64,000 nt of DNA. Source: Bathymodiolus brooksi. Its lineage: Eukaryota > Mollusca > Bivalvia > Mytilida > Modiolidae. The first letter of the stretch is position 1, and every line of letters starts with the position of its first letter. A model generated the notes under the pieces. The model saw nothing but the letters and a program-made list of their open reading frames with translations. It was not told where the DNA came from and did not search any database. This document shows, piece after piece, positions 1 through 12,100 of the stretch. The stretch spans positions 20,135,804 to 20,199,803 of the forward strand of contig OY804579.1 in NCBI GenBank assembly GCA_963680875.1, written 5' to 3'. Position numbers and translations under genes: made by a program.

Positions 1-328
1 GGCTCATTGATAATAATAATAGAATACCAGTACTTGATATGATAGTAATGCCTTTGCATCTGAAAATTTAAATTGGGACTAGATTAACAAAATTTTAATT
101 GTATATATCATGATTTCATTAATTATGTAAATTATTTTTCTACATTCTACTGACTATGAATAAATTATGGTATATATTTGTAAAAATTGTGTGATTTGAT
201 TTTAATGAACCTTTATAATGGGTATATTTGACATTTATACAGTTACATACCATCTACTAGATCTCTACATGTATGCATTACTTAATTACTATTTTATTTT
301 ATATAACATTTAAAGGTTACTTATATGC

Positions 329-551
329 TGGCTGTCGTGATTGTATGATAGTTGGATTTACAAATCAGTGTCTATCACCAATAACGTTGTGATTGAATAC
401 CTCTCATGGCAAGGAGTACTCGATACAACATTATGTGATAAGTTTGTCAGTGAATTGCTGCAGGTTATTGGCTTTCTCCGGGTACTCTGGTTTCCTCCAC
501 CAATAAAACTGACAACCCGATATAACTGAAATACTGTTGAAAGTGGCATTA
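329..551 (+). repeat. SINE family A copy
   Basis: A tRNA-derived head (GTCGTGATTGTATGATAG...) is followed by the body phrase GATACAACATTATGTGATAA and the tail CACGATATAACTGAAAT-like ...GTTGAAAGTGGC. The same unit recurs about ten times in the window on both strands, which is the evidence for its boundaries. A related shared tail in a different SINE (family C) suggests a conserved SINE tail domain. Confidence 0.8.
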
Positions 552-867
552 CATGTATATAACCCTATTAACCCTTCATTTTACATGTATGCAAAAAAAT
601 TCATTATTCAAGGGACATAATTCCAGAGCCCATATAGAAACTACCAGTACCTAGGACCACATCCTGAATATACTTACTACAGTACAGTTGGCACTTTATA
701 TTTACCAGAGATATTTTGAACAATGGAACAATGATTTCAATTACTACTAAAGCCTAAACTTGAAGTTACTTAAGCTACCTTACTATTGGTAAAATTCAGT
801 ATAGCTAGGTCATAATAAACAGTGCACCTGTCCTACATGTATCTTATATAAAAAAAATATTTTTTTA

Positions 868-922
868 TCATGGGGAGGTGTACTCGATACAACATTATGT
901 GATAAAATTTGTCACTGACTTG
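868..922 (+). repeat. SINE family A fragment
   Basis: A body fragment running from GGTGTACTCGATACAACATT to TTGTCACTGACTTG, without head or tail. Confidence 0.65.
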
Positions 923-1071
923 TTCCCATTACACCCTTTACACTCAAAGTCATCATATCTTGATGACGATATCTCAAATACAAACACTCAACCAGACCAG
1001 TTTTTTTTTGTTCTGACTGTAGTTGGGTGCTAATGTAACAGTAGAGCATATTTATCTCTGAAAAATGCAGT

Positions 1072-1148
1072 CCCAGATGGGATTTAATCCCTGGACTTCT
1101 GACATTGCAAGCTATCGCTCTACCAACTGAGTCAAAGGAGATCTCCAG
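1072..1148 (-). repeat. tRNA-like SINE head or tRNA pseudogene
   Basis: On the minus strand GACTCAGTTGGTAGAGCGAT resembles a tRNA D-arm / box A, and CCAGGGATTAAATCCCATC resembles a T-arm / box B with a GGGATT...AATCCC stem. No CCA end or intact acceptor stem is visible, so a working tRNA is unlikely. Its head differs from families A, B and C. Confidence 0.5.
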
Positions 1149-1977
1149 CAACAGTTTGAAGAAGAGAGTAATGAAACTACTACAGTTCATATAACCCTAG
1201 GTAGAGGGCCGTTCCCGTTACACAACAAATAAAATTCTACCCAATATAAATGTGTGAATGGTAGCAGGTCAAATCGGCCCCATGTTATACATATGAAATT
1301 AAATGGAAATACAGATACCGTGTACATGTACACATGTATCTGACTTTGTTCTTTCTCCCTAATGTTACGTGCTTGTTGGAGAAGCAAAAATACCAATTTT
1401 TACAGTCTTTGGTTTGACATATCATATCGTATTGAAAAATGATACTCTGTTTGTTCCTAGTGGCCAAAGCCCGCGTTCCTACTCTGAGTGCCGTTCTTTC
1501 AAGTTGATCCGCGGTTCTTAGTGGCCAAATTGACGTACCCTATGTCTACTATAGATTTTCGTGAATGTTTTAAAGTGTATTTTTAACAAAGGTTGTAGGA
1601 AGAATTTGGGAATTTCTGGTATATGAAGTTGTTGATTTAAAGGAATTTGATTTGTGTTTACTGTATTTAATAGACAATAGAGAATAATTATCAATATAAA
1701 GATAATTATATAATTGTCGCCAATCACGGTTTATGTAAATTACTAATCACTTAATTACATTAATTAATTTCATCCATAAAAAAAGAACCTGTTCATCAAG
1801 AAAAATAAAATTATATATGAATCTTTCAACAAAAAATAAGAATTCATATTAATGCATAATTTTTTATTCAATTTGAAATATGTGGTCGATTTGACTCATT
1901 TTGAGGCCATTTTGATTTGGGGTCGATTTGACTGGAAATCAGAATAATTGTGTGAATCAATCAAGGATTAACCATAC

Positions 1978-2463
1978 CTTAGCAATTCCCTTTTCATTTG
2001 TTTCCACTTTACTCATGAGTTGCATGTTTAGCCACATTTCTCCAATTGGCTTTTCCTCGTATTGAGTTCTAGTTTTTTCGAAAAGATGCTTGTTAGATGG
2101 AACTGATGTAATGCTTTCTAATTGCTCTTGCATTTTTGCCACTTTGACTTCGAGGAGATGATAGGGTGTTCTTCTTCCAGTACTTGGTGTAGGCATGGAA
2201 GAGGACCTCTCGCCGAGAGCATCGTCTGCATCATCACCCCGACCACTGTCAACGTCACTTAAAAGCGATAATTCTCTAGCCTTTGAAGCTGATAAAAAAT
2301 CCCTATCGAAATCACTTATTTCCGCTTGAACATCTACAATGTTTAGCCGTTTCAGCATAGCATGCAACAATGTGTGTAAAACATTGAAATTTACTGCACC
2401 TACTTCTGGCGTTCCTACGGCTAGATCAACCATTTGAGAAAGGTTGACCTTAGTTGCCGGCAT
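1978..2463 (-). CDS. first coding exon of a QRICH2-like (DUF4795-type) protein
   Basis: An open exon of 162 codons from ATG at 2463 (MPATKVNLSQMVDLAVGTPE...) to a donor reading GCTAAG|GTATGG. The N-terminal string VDLAVGTPEVGAVNFNVLHT, followed by LLHAMLKRLN, resembles the start of QRICH2 and C16orf96 proteins. QRICH2 is a sperm-flagellum protein in mammals. Residues about 65-110 are acidic and then Ser/Pro-rich, and residues about 105-160 (VKVAKMQEQLESI..., LMSKVETNEKGIAK) look like the start of a coiled coil. An in-frame GTG upstream at 2490 is not a likely start. The rest of the gene should lie left of the window; I found no second exon in 1-1977. The paralogue is not certain. Confidence 0.6.
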
Positions 2464-2800
2464 TTTGCTGGTTGTTTTTCTTACTGACACTTGACAAAAA
2501 TTACTTATGTAGCCGCTATTGTCAATATTAAGGCTCCGAAAATTGTTCGTGTACTCCAGTCGGAATCATGTTTACCTACACAGTACTTCCGGTTTTAATC
2601 ACAATTAAAAATAACCATCGTTTTACAAAGTGAGATGAAAATGAGAGAAGTGATTTAAAAGGATAAAATTAAAACATGCCTGTTGACTATGTCAGTTAAA
2701 AAGATAACTTTAAAAAAACACAGAGTCTAATTTAAGAACTATATTAACGCGGATGTTTGCAAGATGTCATCGTTAGCAACAGTAGCATCCCACGTGATAT
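2464..2800 (-). promoter_or_regulatory. candidate promoter region of the QRICH2-like gene
   Basis: Directly upstream of the ATG at 2463. It contains an ETS-type CCGGAAGT (minus strand, near 2585) and a CACGTG E-box near 2791. There is no open frame. The function is inferred from position only. Confidence 0.3.
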
Positions 2801-3707
2801 TTTGCTAAAAATAGAGGGAATCCTTGGGAAATCCGCAATCTTTATTATACTATACAAATCCTTGATATTGGGAAGGAGGATGAAACTGTTTAATTAATTC
2901 TTAAAGACAGCTGTATAACAATTATTATCATATGAACTATTTTATGAATATTAAGAAAATATAGAAAAGTTGTAATTTGTTGGAAATTTAAAAACCTTAT
3001 ATTTTATTTTTGACATCAAATTTCACAAAAATAACACAATCTGGTTTTTACTTTAATCTGATGAAAGGACATACAAGAGAAACACTATGGTGATAAATTA
3101 TTTAATTTTGGATCTTAGGATATTTAGAATAGTTGACCGGAAATGTACAATGTACAACAACTATCAAGGCATATTTTACTGGTTATAAAAATTGCAGAAA
3201 AATATCTCAAAACCCCAGTCAAAATTTGTTTCATTGCAATTAAAGTAAAATAAATGACAAATATTTTCTCTAAATATATTCATGAAATATTCTATAATAA
3301 TAAAAAGACATATTTAGACCGGAGTATTGAATAATTCTGTGAATTCCAAGTTGAAAAATCAGATTTTGAAATGAGTGACCCTTCCAGTCATTTTTTCTAT
3401 ATTTTCTTTACATATATTTGTAAAATATTCTATATGAAAATAAAACCATAAGGTGGGGCTATCAGATGCAACTCTGAAACATTATCACCACAGGCCAGTG
3501 TTGGCTTAAATCTGGCACAGTTGTTTCACAGTAGATTTTAAACTTATTTTATTTTTGCATAATCTGGAAAATCATGATTTTCACTGAAAAAAGTTAGAAT
3601 ATATGTTAAACAAGTGAGTTAATAAACAAGTCACTATTATATAGTTTAATTGCTATTTTTCCTTTTAGTAATTACATATTACAATTTGATTCAGTTTTGA
3701 CTTGCAG
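2801..3707. other. AT-rich intergenic stretch, nothing recognised
   Basis: There is no open frame of note and no repeat unit that I could match elsewhere in the window. Confidence 0.5.
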
Positions 3708-3872
3708 TCAAACCTGCATCATGTGATCTTCCAAGAGAACATTGAAATAGGGTCACATAACACAGGTGGTCACTTAATACAGGTTTAATAAATATGAAAT
3801 GCAATGTGAAGGTCACATAATACAAGTAATTGCTTAATAGAGGTGGTCACTAAGGTAGGTTTGACTGTATTT
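3708..3872. mobile_element. MITE with CAGTCAAACCTG inverted ends
   Basis: Starts GCAGTCAAACCTGCATCA and ends with the reverse complement ...GGTTTGACTGTA. The interior has repeated GGTCAC..TAATACAGG phrases. A second member is at 16904-17050. No coding capacity; a non-autonomous DNA element is the likely class. Confidence 0.6.
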
Positions 3873-3957
3873 ACCGTAATATAATTTTGTCCAAAATAGA
3901 CTTGCCTAGAAAGGGCCATGTGCATTTTTTTCTTAATCCCTTCCCTCAGATTAACAA

Positions 3958-4767
3958 GGGCAACGCAAAGCGTGGCGTATCCCCTCGCCTAAAAATTAGA
4001 CCCTGTGACCTTGATCTTTGACCTTGAAAATCAATAAGGTTCCAGATTCTCTTAAGGTCTAAGTATGTACCAAGTTTGGTCAAAATCCATTGAAGGATGT
4101 TGATTCTAGAGTGTTCACAAGGATGTTACCCAGTAAAAATTTGACCCGGTGACATTGACCTTTGACCTTGAAAATCAATAGGATTCCAGACTTTCGTAAG
4201 GACTAAATATGTACCAAGTTTGGTCAAAATCCATTGAAGGATGTTGATTCTAGAGTGTTCACAAGGATGTTAATAATGTTGTGGTAAAAATTTGACCCCT
4301 TGACCTTTGACCTTAAAAATCAATAGGGTTCCAGACTCTCCTAAGGACTATGTATGTATCAAGTTTGGTCAAAATCCATTGAAGGATGTTGATTCTAGAG
4401 TGTTCACAAGGATGTTACACAGTAAAAAAAATTATCCAGTGACCTTGACCTTTGACCTATGACCTTGAAAATCATTAGGGTTCCAGACTCTCCTAAGTAC
4501 ATGTATATACCAAGTTTAGTCAAAATCCATTGAAGGATGTCGATTCTAGAGTGTTCACAAGGATGTTATGTGGTAAAAATTTGACCCAGTGACCTTGACC
4601 TTTGACCTTGAAAATCGATAGGGTTCCAGATTTTCTTAAGAACTAAATATGTACCAAGTTTGGTCAAAATCCATTGAAGGATGTTGATCCTAGAGTGTTC
4701 ACAAAGATGTGACGGACGGACGGTAGCGTTACGATATCCCTTCGCAATATCGTTGGCGAAGGGATAA
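3958..4767. repeat. non-autonomous element with five ~145-bp tandem units
   Basis: Five units of 144-151 bp run from about 3990 to 4710, each with TGACCTTGACCTTTGACCT, CCAAGTTTGGTCAAAATCCA and GATTCTAGAGTGTTCACAAG. The array is bracketed by GCGTATCCCCTCGCC on the left and GATATCCCTTCGC ... GCGAAGGGATA on the right, which look like inverted ends of a larger element. Confidence 0.65.
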
Positions 4768-4779
4768 TAATCTGTTCCC

Positions 4780-4945
4780 CTCAGATTAGTAACCTGTTCC
4801 CTCAGATTAGTAATCTGTTCCCTCAGATTAGTAACCTGTTCCTTCAGATTAGTAATTCTTTTCCCTCAGATTAGTATTTCTTTTCCCTCAGATTAGTAAT
4901 CCCTTCTCTTGGATTAGAAATCTGTTCCCTCAGATTAGTTTTTCA
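4780..4945. repeat. ~21-bp tandem repeat (CTCAGATTAGTAATCTGTTCC)
   Basis: About seven imperfect copies of CCCTCAGATTAGTAATCTG with TT/TCC spacers. Directly follows the element at 3958-4767. Confidence 0.7.
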
Positions 4946-5389
4946 TTATTATTTTAGTTCCTTCAAACTAAAAATATATTATGTTCCCACAGTTTAATAA
5001 TTCATAGACCTCTTTATGAATTGCATACATACACCTTTTTCTGAGAAACTGTTTCACATAATTAAACCAAATCAAGCATGAATAAAAGTAGTGTGATAGC
5101 TTACTAATTTTTTTGTTATTTTTTTAGTTTTTGGTATTGATAGAAAATCCAAGATGGCCGTTACCACCAAACTTAGTTTGACATAGAACCCTTTGGAAAT
5201 TACATACTGTAAGAAGCTTTTTCTCAGAACCTGTTTCACACAAGGGAAGATAGCAACAGTGAAGTATGAGCAAGTTATTAGTATTTGTAACATAAATATG
5301 CATTTTTCCTTTGATGTTTTTATGCAGTAATCAATTTAAAAATAGTGAACTTTTACAAACCATGGTCTAACATGAAGATCTTGATGTTA

Positions 5390-5450
5390 TTCCATGATTT
5401 TGACGTCATAGATCTGTTATTCCATGATTTTGACGTCATAGATCTGTCAA
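5390..5450. repeat. 29-bp direct duplication carrying TGACGTCA twice
   Basis: The block TGTTATTCCATGATTTTGACGTCATAGATC is present twice in tandem, so two perfect CRE-type octamers TGACGTCA lie 29 bp apart. There is no gene next to it, so a regulatory role is not supported. Confidence 0.6.
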
Positions 5451-5474
5451 TCATGTAATTTCTGTTACAAACCA

Positions 5475-5573
5475 TATATACCATGGATCTTACTCATGAA
5501 CTTATTTAAACCAACTCATCCTTTGAATTCGTTGGTTAAAATAAGTTAATTCGTAAGATCCATGGTATACATA
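5475..5573. repeat. hairpin-forming inverted repeat
   Basis: Left arm ATACCATGGATCTTAC...AACTTATTTAAACCAA pairs with right arm TTGGTTAAAATAAGTT...GTAAGATCCATGGTAT. Arms are about 45 bp, imperfect, with a short loop. It looks like a small fold-back element. Confidence 0.65.
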
Positions 5574-5581
5574 ATACTTAA

Positions 5582-5930
5582 CACCAAATGAGCAATTTTG
5601 CAGCTATGTCATGGTGAGAACAAGTTAACATTTGATGAGATGACGATGATGATATCTGCTTTGTATTAAACCAACACGCTTAGTTGGATTATTATAGTAC
5701 TAGCTCACTGAAACAATAGCTGCGGGTAGACATGTCACTCCACTTGGACACATTATTCTGATTCCGAGCCAGCCAGTCTTTGCTCTTACTCGTTAATGCT
5801 GCGTGTTTAGTGGACAAGCAACACATACCAATTTTATAGTCTTTGGTTTGACCAGACCGGTGCTCGAATTTATGATCTACCACATTCAAGGTGAGCATGC
5901 TAACCATTATACCATTGATGCAGTTCAACA
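5582..5930 (-). repeat. SINE family B copy
   Basis: Minus-strand tRNA-derived SINE. The head (ATGGTATAATGGTTAGCATGC, then a GTTCGA-like box B region) is at the right end and the tail (TCATTTGGTGTTAAG reversed) at the left. Other copies or fragments are at 9535-9858, 15463-15558, 22229-22316, 37466-37755 and 38911-39680. Confidence 0.75.
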
Positions 5931-6151
5931 GTGAAGATAATTAAGAATTAAATATATATGGCATATAAAGAATATTTAAAACCAACAATGGCACTTTATC
6001 TAATACAAATGGACAAACATTTAATATAAAATATTTATCATTATATTACTGAAATGACATATATATAATCACATATATATATTAGCCCCTCCTCCATAAA
6101 TAAAAGTCCATTTTAATTCAATCTGATTCATTCAAATCTCTCACTTGCTCC

Positions 6152-7075
6152 AGGGGCCATCATGGTCGTGATCATATGGTAGTTGGATTTACAAATACAT
6201 ATGCAATAAGTGCCTATCACCACTAACGTTGTGAGTTCAAATCCCGTTTATGGTGAGGTGTACTTGATTAAGAGATTATTACATAACATTTTCCATATTG
6301 GTCCTGGTATCAGCCCGAGACTCCCATATCAAGCCCGACAGTGAAGCTGGAGGGCTGATATGGGTCGAGGGCTGATACCAGGGACGATATGGAAAATTTC
6401 ATGTCATAATCTATTTATCACATATTTTACATTGACTTTTTTCAAGCATTGACTTTTATATTGCAGAAAAGATCTTTGAACTGACAAATTGCGAAAATAA
6501 ATCCTTAAGAGAGTTGCCTTTGTTTCAACTTGTAAATATTTTTGTTTCGAGTTTTGTACAATGACGTTAGAAAGTGTTTGTAAAATCTACCCAAGACGTT
6601 GACATTTGAATGGAAATTCCTATTCAAGACGACGTATACATTAGAGCTAATTATTCCGTTTCAAGTTATTTAAACTTTATTCCAATATTTTGAAACGTGT
6701 TAATTTGATTGAAATACGATTTTACCATCTTTCCTTGTACTTTGACATATTTTCTTTGAGACCACTGCACAGATACCAGAAGTTAAATTCGGGGGCAAAT
6801 ATGGATATTTGAGGACCAATACGGATATTTGAGGGCCAATATGGATATATACGGATATTTGCAAAAAGGGCAAATAATCAACACTGACTTCTAGCTATTA
6901 TTGAACATGCAAAAACAAACATATTGCAACAAAATATGTGATAAAAAACATTATTTGATAAAAGTTTGTCAGTGACTTGCAGCAGGTTGATGGTTTTCTC
7001 CGGGTACGCCGGTTTCCTCCACCAATAAAACTGACCGCCATGATATAACTGAAATAGTGTTGATAATGGCGTTAA
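6152..7075 (+). repeat. SINE family A copy split by a ~675-bp insertion
   Basis: The 5' half (GTCATGGTCGTGATC-type head to GAGGTGTACTTGATT) ends near 6270. The 3' half resumes at about 6946 (TTGATAAAAGTTTGTCAGTG) and runs to GGCGTTAAACATC. The insert (6271-6945) carries an imperfect palindrome at 6290-6405. Confidence 0.7.
6290..6405. repeat. imperfect palindrome of the ATATCA..CCCGAG family
   Basis: ACATTTTCCATATTGGTCC... and ...GGACGATATGGAAAATTT are inverted, and the inner GGTATCAGCCCGAG / CTGATACC parts also pair. Related palindromes occur at 52251-52371 and 61720-61840. Confidence 0.6.
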
Positions 7076-7159
7076 ACATCATAACTCCTAACCCTAACCC
7101 TTTTTTCTCTAGCCGCAGTAACCTTATAATAACATTCCTATGTGTAATCTGCAATATAT

Positions 7160-7427
7160 AGGGTTAGGGTTATGGCATTTAACGTCACTATAAACAATAT
7201 TTCAGTTATATCATAGCAGTCAGTTTTATTGAAGAAAACTGAAGTACATGGAAAAAACCACCGACCTGTCGCAAGTTACTGACAAACTTTATCACATAAT
7301 GTTGTATCCAGTACACCTAACCATGAGCAGGATTTGAAGTGACAACTTTAGTGGTTAAAGGCACTGATTGCACTGGTAGTTGTGCATCCAATTACTATAC
7401 GATCATGACCAAGACGGCTCCCCTCAA
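7160..7427 (-). repeat. SINE family A copy, tail to tail with the preceding SINE
   Basis: A complete minus-strand copy: tail at 7170 (GGCATTTAACGTCAC), head at the right end (ACGATCATGACCAAGACGG). The gap to the plus-strand copy ending at 7075 is about 90 bp and contains CCTAACCCTAACCC. Confidence 0.75.
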
Positions 7428-8694
7428 TATATATATACTTCTACTTCTGTTTAAAAATATTCTGTATCATTGTATGCTGCACATGTTGACCCAGTAAAAG
7501 GTTTATTATGTAGCAATTATGAGGTGTTGTTGATTCTATATAAATTTATTACAGTTTCATATGTATAAAATGGTTTTGACCAAATAAAGAAATTTCTATA
7601 TTTAGTAATTTTGACCCCATTAGATAAAGAGTAAGGTTGTCAGATATGATTTTGAGAGGAGACCACCAATTACCATCTCAGCAAGTTTGATTTAAAGTGA
7701 GCAAGCGATTTAAAGGATATAGATACATATACAAAAAGTTACTGATATATGATGGATGCATACTGATGGAAATAACCACACATGCAGGGGTAACCCTTCA
7801 AAATCATGCAGGTCAGAGGTTTGGGACCTTTTGCTATTGATTTCAGACTTTTACATTGGGTATTAGCTGCACCTGCAGACCTTCTGGTCCTAGTTTAAAG
7901 TGTCATTATCTTATAATAAGTTTATTAAACTCTTTAAAAATCTAGTGCATCAAATCATAGATCTGCTCATTTAGTTAAAAAATGTCATTAGAAATTATAT
8001 TTAATGGCACCGGTCACAAACACTTATTATTATTATTAAGTTTTTTGGCAAAGGGAACAGCCATTGTTATTAACTTCTGGAAAACAAACAAAAAAAGCAG
8101 GAATTGTAAAACATGTATGTCAATCCCAGTTTACCGATAATCGTCTTCTGCACGTAACTCCATCAATATATTTAGTAATGGCAGACAATTAATTCATGAA
8201 CTGATAGCAGAACTGTATCATACAATTTTGAAAAGGGTCCAATTCAAGGACAAACACAGTCTAGATTAGTTTTACTTAGCCAAGTGCTTTTAATTTATAT
8301 GCAGAAGGTTTTAATATAATTTTTCGTGTCAGTATGAACTTACTTTGCATAAATCAGCAAAGCACGAAATTTCACAGATAAATGATTCACAATTTCTTAT
8401 CAGGAAGTTACAATTTGTATTTCTGCTGTTTACGGTTAAAACACAATTCTGTCTCACAAATTTTCAAAATATTAATTGGAAAAATAATTAGATAAAAAAA
8501 TTCTTTTAATTATTTTTGTCTAATTGCATATGAATACAGGTATAGATGAAAAGTTGTACCCTAACCAAAGTACAAATGAAAATACACACGTAGATGGAAT
8601 GTCAACAAGTTTGTTTTATGACAAAAACAAAGCATCCACTCTTTTGTCTCTGCCTTAAATTATATCGGATCCATCTGTATATTTGGCAAACACT
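7428..8694. other. 3' flank of SLC25A17, nothing recognised
   Basis: An AT-rich stretch between the SINE at 7427 and the candidate polyadenylation signal. No exon, repeat copy or RNA gene that I can support. Confidence 0.5.
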
Positions 8695-8700
8695 TTTATT
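8695..8700 (-). promoter_or_regulatory. candidate polyadenylation signal of SLC25A17
   Basis: On the minus strand an AATAAA hexamer lies about 268 nt after the stop codon and is the best-placed signal in the 3' flank. The intervening sequence is AT-rich with no further open frame. No transcript end was seen directly. Confidence 0.5.
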
Positions 8701-8967
8701 TATAACTTTAACAAACTCACAACCAAAATTAAAAAAAATAAAATAAATCTATTTTTAGACAATTAAAACTAGTACATTTGTACATGTATATATATTGATT
8801 ATATGCATAACATTCTGGGTTATCACATTACATAATTTAAAAAAAATAAAAAAAATATCTACTGCTGTAAATACAGTATTAAAATATTTTGATACTTGAA
8901 GAACACATGCTGAATTATCAAGGAGCACCATATTAATATCTAATTCTTATTGGTATGAAAGCTATTT

Positions 8968-9115
8968 TCATCTTCCTTTATTAACCTCATGACCCATTGT
9001 TCTAAATATAAAGGCTGCAATTTTTTCGTATGTTAAGAACATTAGAGCAGCAGTAAGGACTGTCTGTATTAACTTGGCTTCTAATCCTTTATATAGAGAT
9101 GATATACCATTATGT
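8968..9115 (-). CDS. SLC25A17: SLC25A17 exon 9, C-terminus and stop
   Basis: A terminal coding exon for the [35 protein letters not shown] and [12 protein letters not shown] segments, followed by TGA at 8968-8970. [22 protein letters not shown] is the conserved sixth-helix region of PMP34. The acceptor is TTTTCAG|ACATAA. A plausible 3' UTR of about 270 nt runs to a polyadenylation signal near 8695. Confidence 0.94.
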
Positions 9116-12100
9116 CTGAAAAGTTACAAAATCTCATATAAACATTCACTTTCTAAAGGAATAATATCTGAAAAATAATACAATAAAACCTGTCTAAACT
9201 GAACCCCTTTGGGACTGAAGAATTTGTTCAGTTTAGACAGGTGTTTGGTTTACACAGGTTCAAATTACAGACATTTAGTAGATGGGACTGTAAAGTCTGT
9301 CTGGTTTAGGCAGGTTTTCGGTTTACTCAGGGTTCTGTTTAGGCAGGTTTTCGGTTTACTCAGGGTTCTGTTTAGACAGGTTTCACTGTATGTACAAATC
9401 ATTTCATTGTTGGTCAGAAGTAAAAACAAAACATAGATGATCTGCAGTCTGTGAGTTTATAACATCCACTCACAAGCATCATGAAAGACCCTCAAGTCCT
9501 AAATTTGCGAGTGAGTGAGTGATTGATTATTGTTTACCGCCAAATGAGCAATTGTTTAGATATATCATGGCGAGGACAAGTTACATTCAATGAGTTGATG
9601 ATGATGTCCGCTTTGTACTAGACCAAAATGCTTAGTTGGAATTTTATAGTTCTAGTTAGCTGAAACAACAGTCTGCGAGTAGACATGTCGCTCCACTCAA
9701 GACACATTATACTGATTCCCAGCCAACCAGTCTTTGCTCTTACTCCTTAATGCTGCATGCTTAGCAGAGGAGCAATAAATAACAATTTTATGGTTTTGGT
9801 TTGACACAACCGGTACTTGAACTCACTATCTACAGCAATGGAGGCAAGCATTACACCAAGATAAGGTATCAAAGTCTTTTTGACTTTAATATAACGGGGC
9901 TCACCAAAACAGGTGAAGTGGGCGACTTTTTTTTGCCCTGTTCCCGACAAAAGATGAAGTTTTAGTCACACTGTCAGTTTTTGGACAACTGTACTTTTTC
10001 CCCCAATGATCATACTTTTTCTTCAATATTCACGTATAAGGAGCTCCCATGTTCCTGGAAATTTACCTTTACAGAGTCAGATATTCAATATTCAATTCCA
10101 AACTTGCTGATTGCATCTTTTTTAAAGATTGTTGTGCAGCACGTTTGTTTTGTGAAAGGTAGGGGGACATAATTATGGTAGCAGGGAAAGAAATGTTAAA
10201 ATATATACAAACTTTTCGGAAGTCTCACAGATTTTCTGTAACTTCACCATTAAGTCAACTGAGAGAGAGAAGTCATTTCATCCTGTTTTTCCCAAGTGTG
10301 GTGAGCCCTGTATATCTTATATTATCATAACAAATGTTGCTGCTTAATATAATAAGTGATTGTATGGTAATTGGATTTACAACTACCTATGCAATTGGTA
10401 CCTGTCACCACTGATGTTGTGGGTTAGACTCTCACTCAGGGAGAGGTGTAACACATTATGTGATAAAGTTTGTCAGTGACTTGCGGCAGGTCGGTGGTTT
10501 TGTCCGGTTTCCTCCACCAATAAAATTGACCACCACGATATAACTGAAATATGTTGAAAGTGGCATTAAACACCATAAAACCCAACTAAAACCAAACTTA
10601 ATATAATAAAGATACTTACTTGACAAGATCAATAAGATTTTGTATGATTCCTTGCCTTTCTGACTTCTTGTGAAACCCTGACTGAAAAGGGAAAGAAATT
10701 ATAATTTTTTAGACTTTTGAAATATCAGTCTTTCATTCATAATTCTTTACATGCTAAGATCATTTCTTCACATCAATGTATTGGTATCTTATACAACTAC
10801 TAAAATGAACTGTCATATGGGAGAATTCTCAAAAGTGATACACATTCAAAAAGTCAGCAATATACTAAATTGTACTTTGAAATTTTTTTTGTATTTTTTT
10901 TTAATTCCCGTTTAATCCTGATATGACCAATTCATTCTATCAGAATATAATATTTTTCTTTCCCCTTTTTCTGATAAGCCAGATCAGTTACTCTTTTACT
11001 CTTCGTATGATAATATTCCAAATATACTCAGTCCAGACTGTGTAAGAGTTGTATGTATGCATAATTTAGAATGCACAACATGTAGTTGGCATATAACTGT
11101 ACAACATACATTTGGTATGTGAAACCTGTTCAGTTAAATGTATACCTACCCTTGATTTAGACTGTACAACCTGCAATGGGTATGTAACAACTGTACAGTC
11201 AAGTGTGTACCTACCCTTGATTTAGACTGTACACCTTGTAATGGGTATGTAACAACTGTACAGTCAAGTGTGTACCTACCCTTGATTTAGACTGTACAAC
11301 CTGTAATGGGTATGTAACAACTGTACAGTCAAGTGTGTACCTACCCTTGATTTAGACTGTACAACCTGTAATGGGTATGTAACAACTGTACAGTTAAGTG
11401 TGTACCTACCCTTGATTTAGACTGTACTACCTGTAATGGGTATGTAACAACTGTACAGTCAAGTGTGTACCTACCCTTGATTTAGACTGTACAACCTGTA
11501 ATGGGTATGTAACAACTGTACAGTCAAGTGTGTACCTACCCTTGATTTAGACTGTACAACCTGTAATGGGTATGTAACAACTGTACAGTTAAGTGTGTAC
11601 CTACCCTTGATTTAGACTGTACTACCTGTAATGGGTATGTAACAACTGTACAGTCAAGTGTGTACCTACCCTTGATTTAGACTGTACAACCTGTAATGGG
11701 TACGTAACAACGGTACAGTCAAGTGTGTACCTACCCTTGATTTAGACTGTACAACCTGTAATGGGTATGTAACAACTGTACAGTCAAGTGTGTACCTACC
11801 CTTGATTTAGACTGTACAACCTGTAATGGGTATGTAACAACTGTACAGTCAAGTGTGTACCTACCCTTGATTTAGACTGTACAACCTGTAATGGGTATGT
11901 AGCAACTGTACAGTCAAGTGTGTACCTACCCTTGATTTAGACTGTACAACCTGTAATGGGTAGGTGACAACTGTACAGTCAAGTGTGTACCTACCCTTGA
12001 TTTAGACTGTACAACCTGTAATGGGTATGTAACAACTGTACAGTCAAGTGTGTACCTACCCTTGATTTAGACTGTACAACCTGTAATGGGTATGTAACAA

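Larger units (their letters stand above)
1..1977. other. probable first intron of the QRICH2-like gene, repeat fragments only
   Basis: Past the donor at 1978 I see no recognisable exon. The stretch holds a family A SINE (329-551), a SINE fragment (868-922), a tRNA-like head (about 1072-1148, minus) and a short family B SINE fragment near 1365-1425. Around 1885-1930 the phrase GTCGATTTGAC occurs twice. Confidence 0.4.

Noticed and set aside
1072..1148. Functional tRNA gene
   Set aside because: Box A and box B are present, but the acceptor and anticodon stems do not form a full cloverleaf by eye.
5390..5450. Paired TGACGTCA sites as an enhancer of a nearby gene
   Set aside because: They arose by a 29-bp tandem duplication, and no promoter lies close by.
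7085..7105. CCCTAA repeats as an internal telomere
   Set aside because: Only two or three units at the end of a SINE, also seen after other SINE copies.
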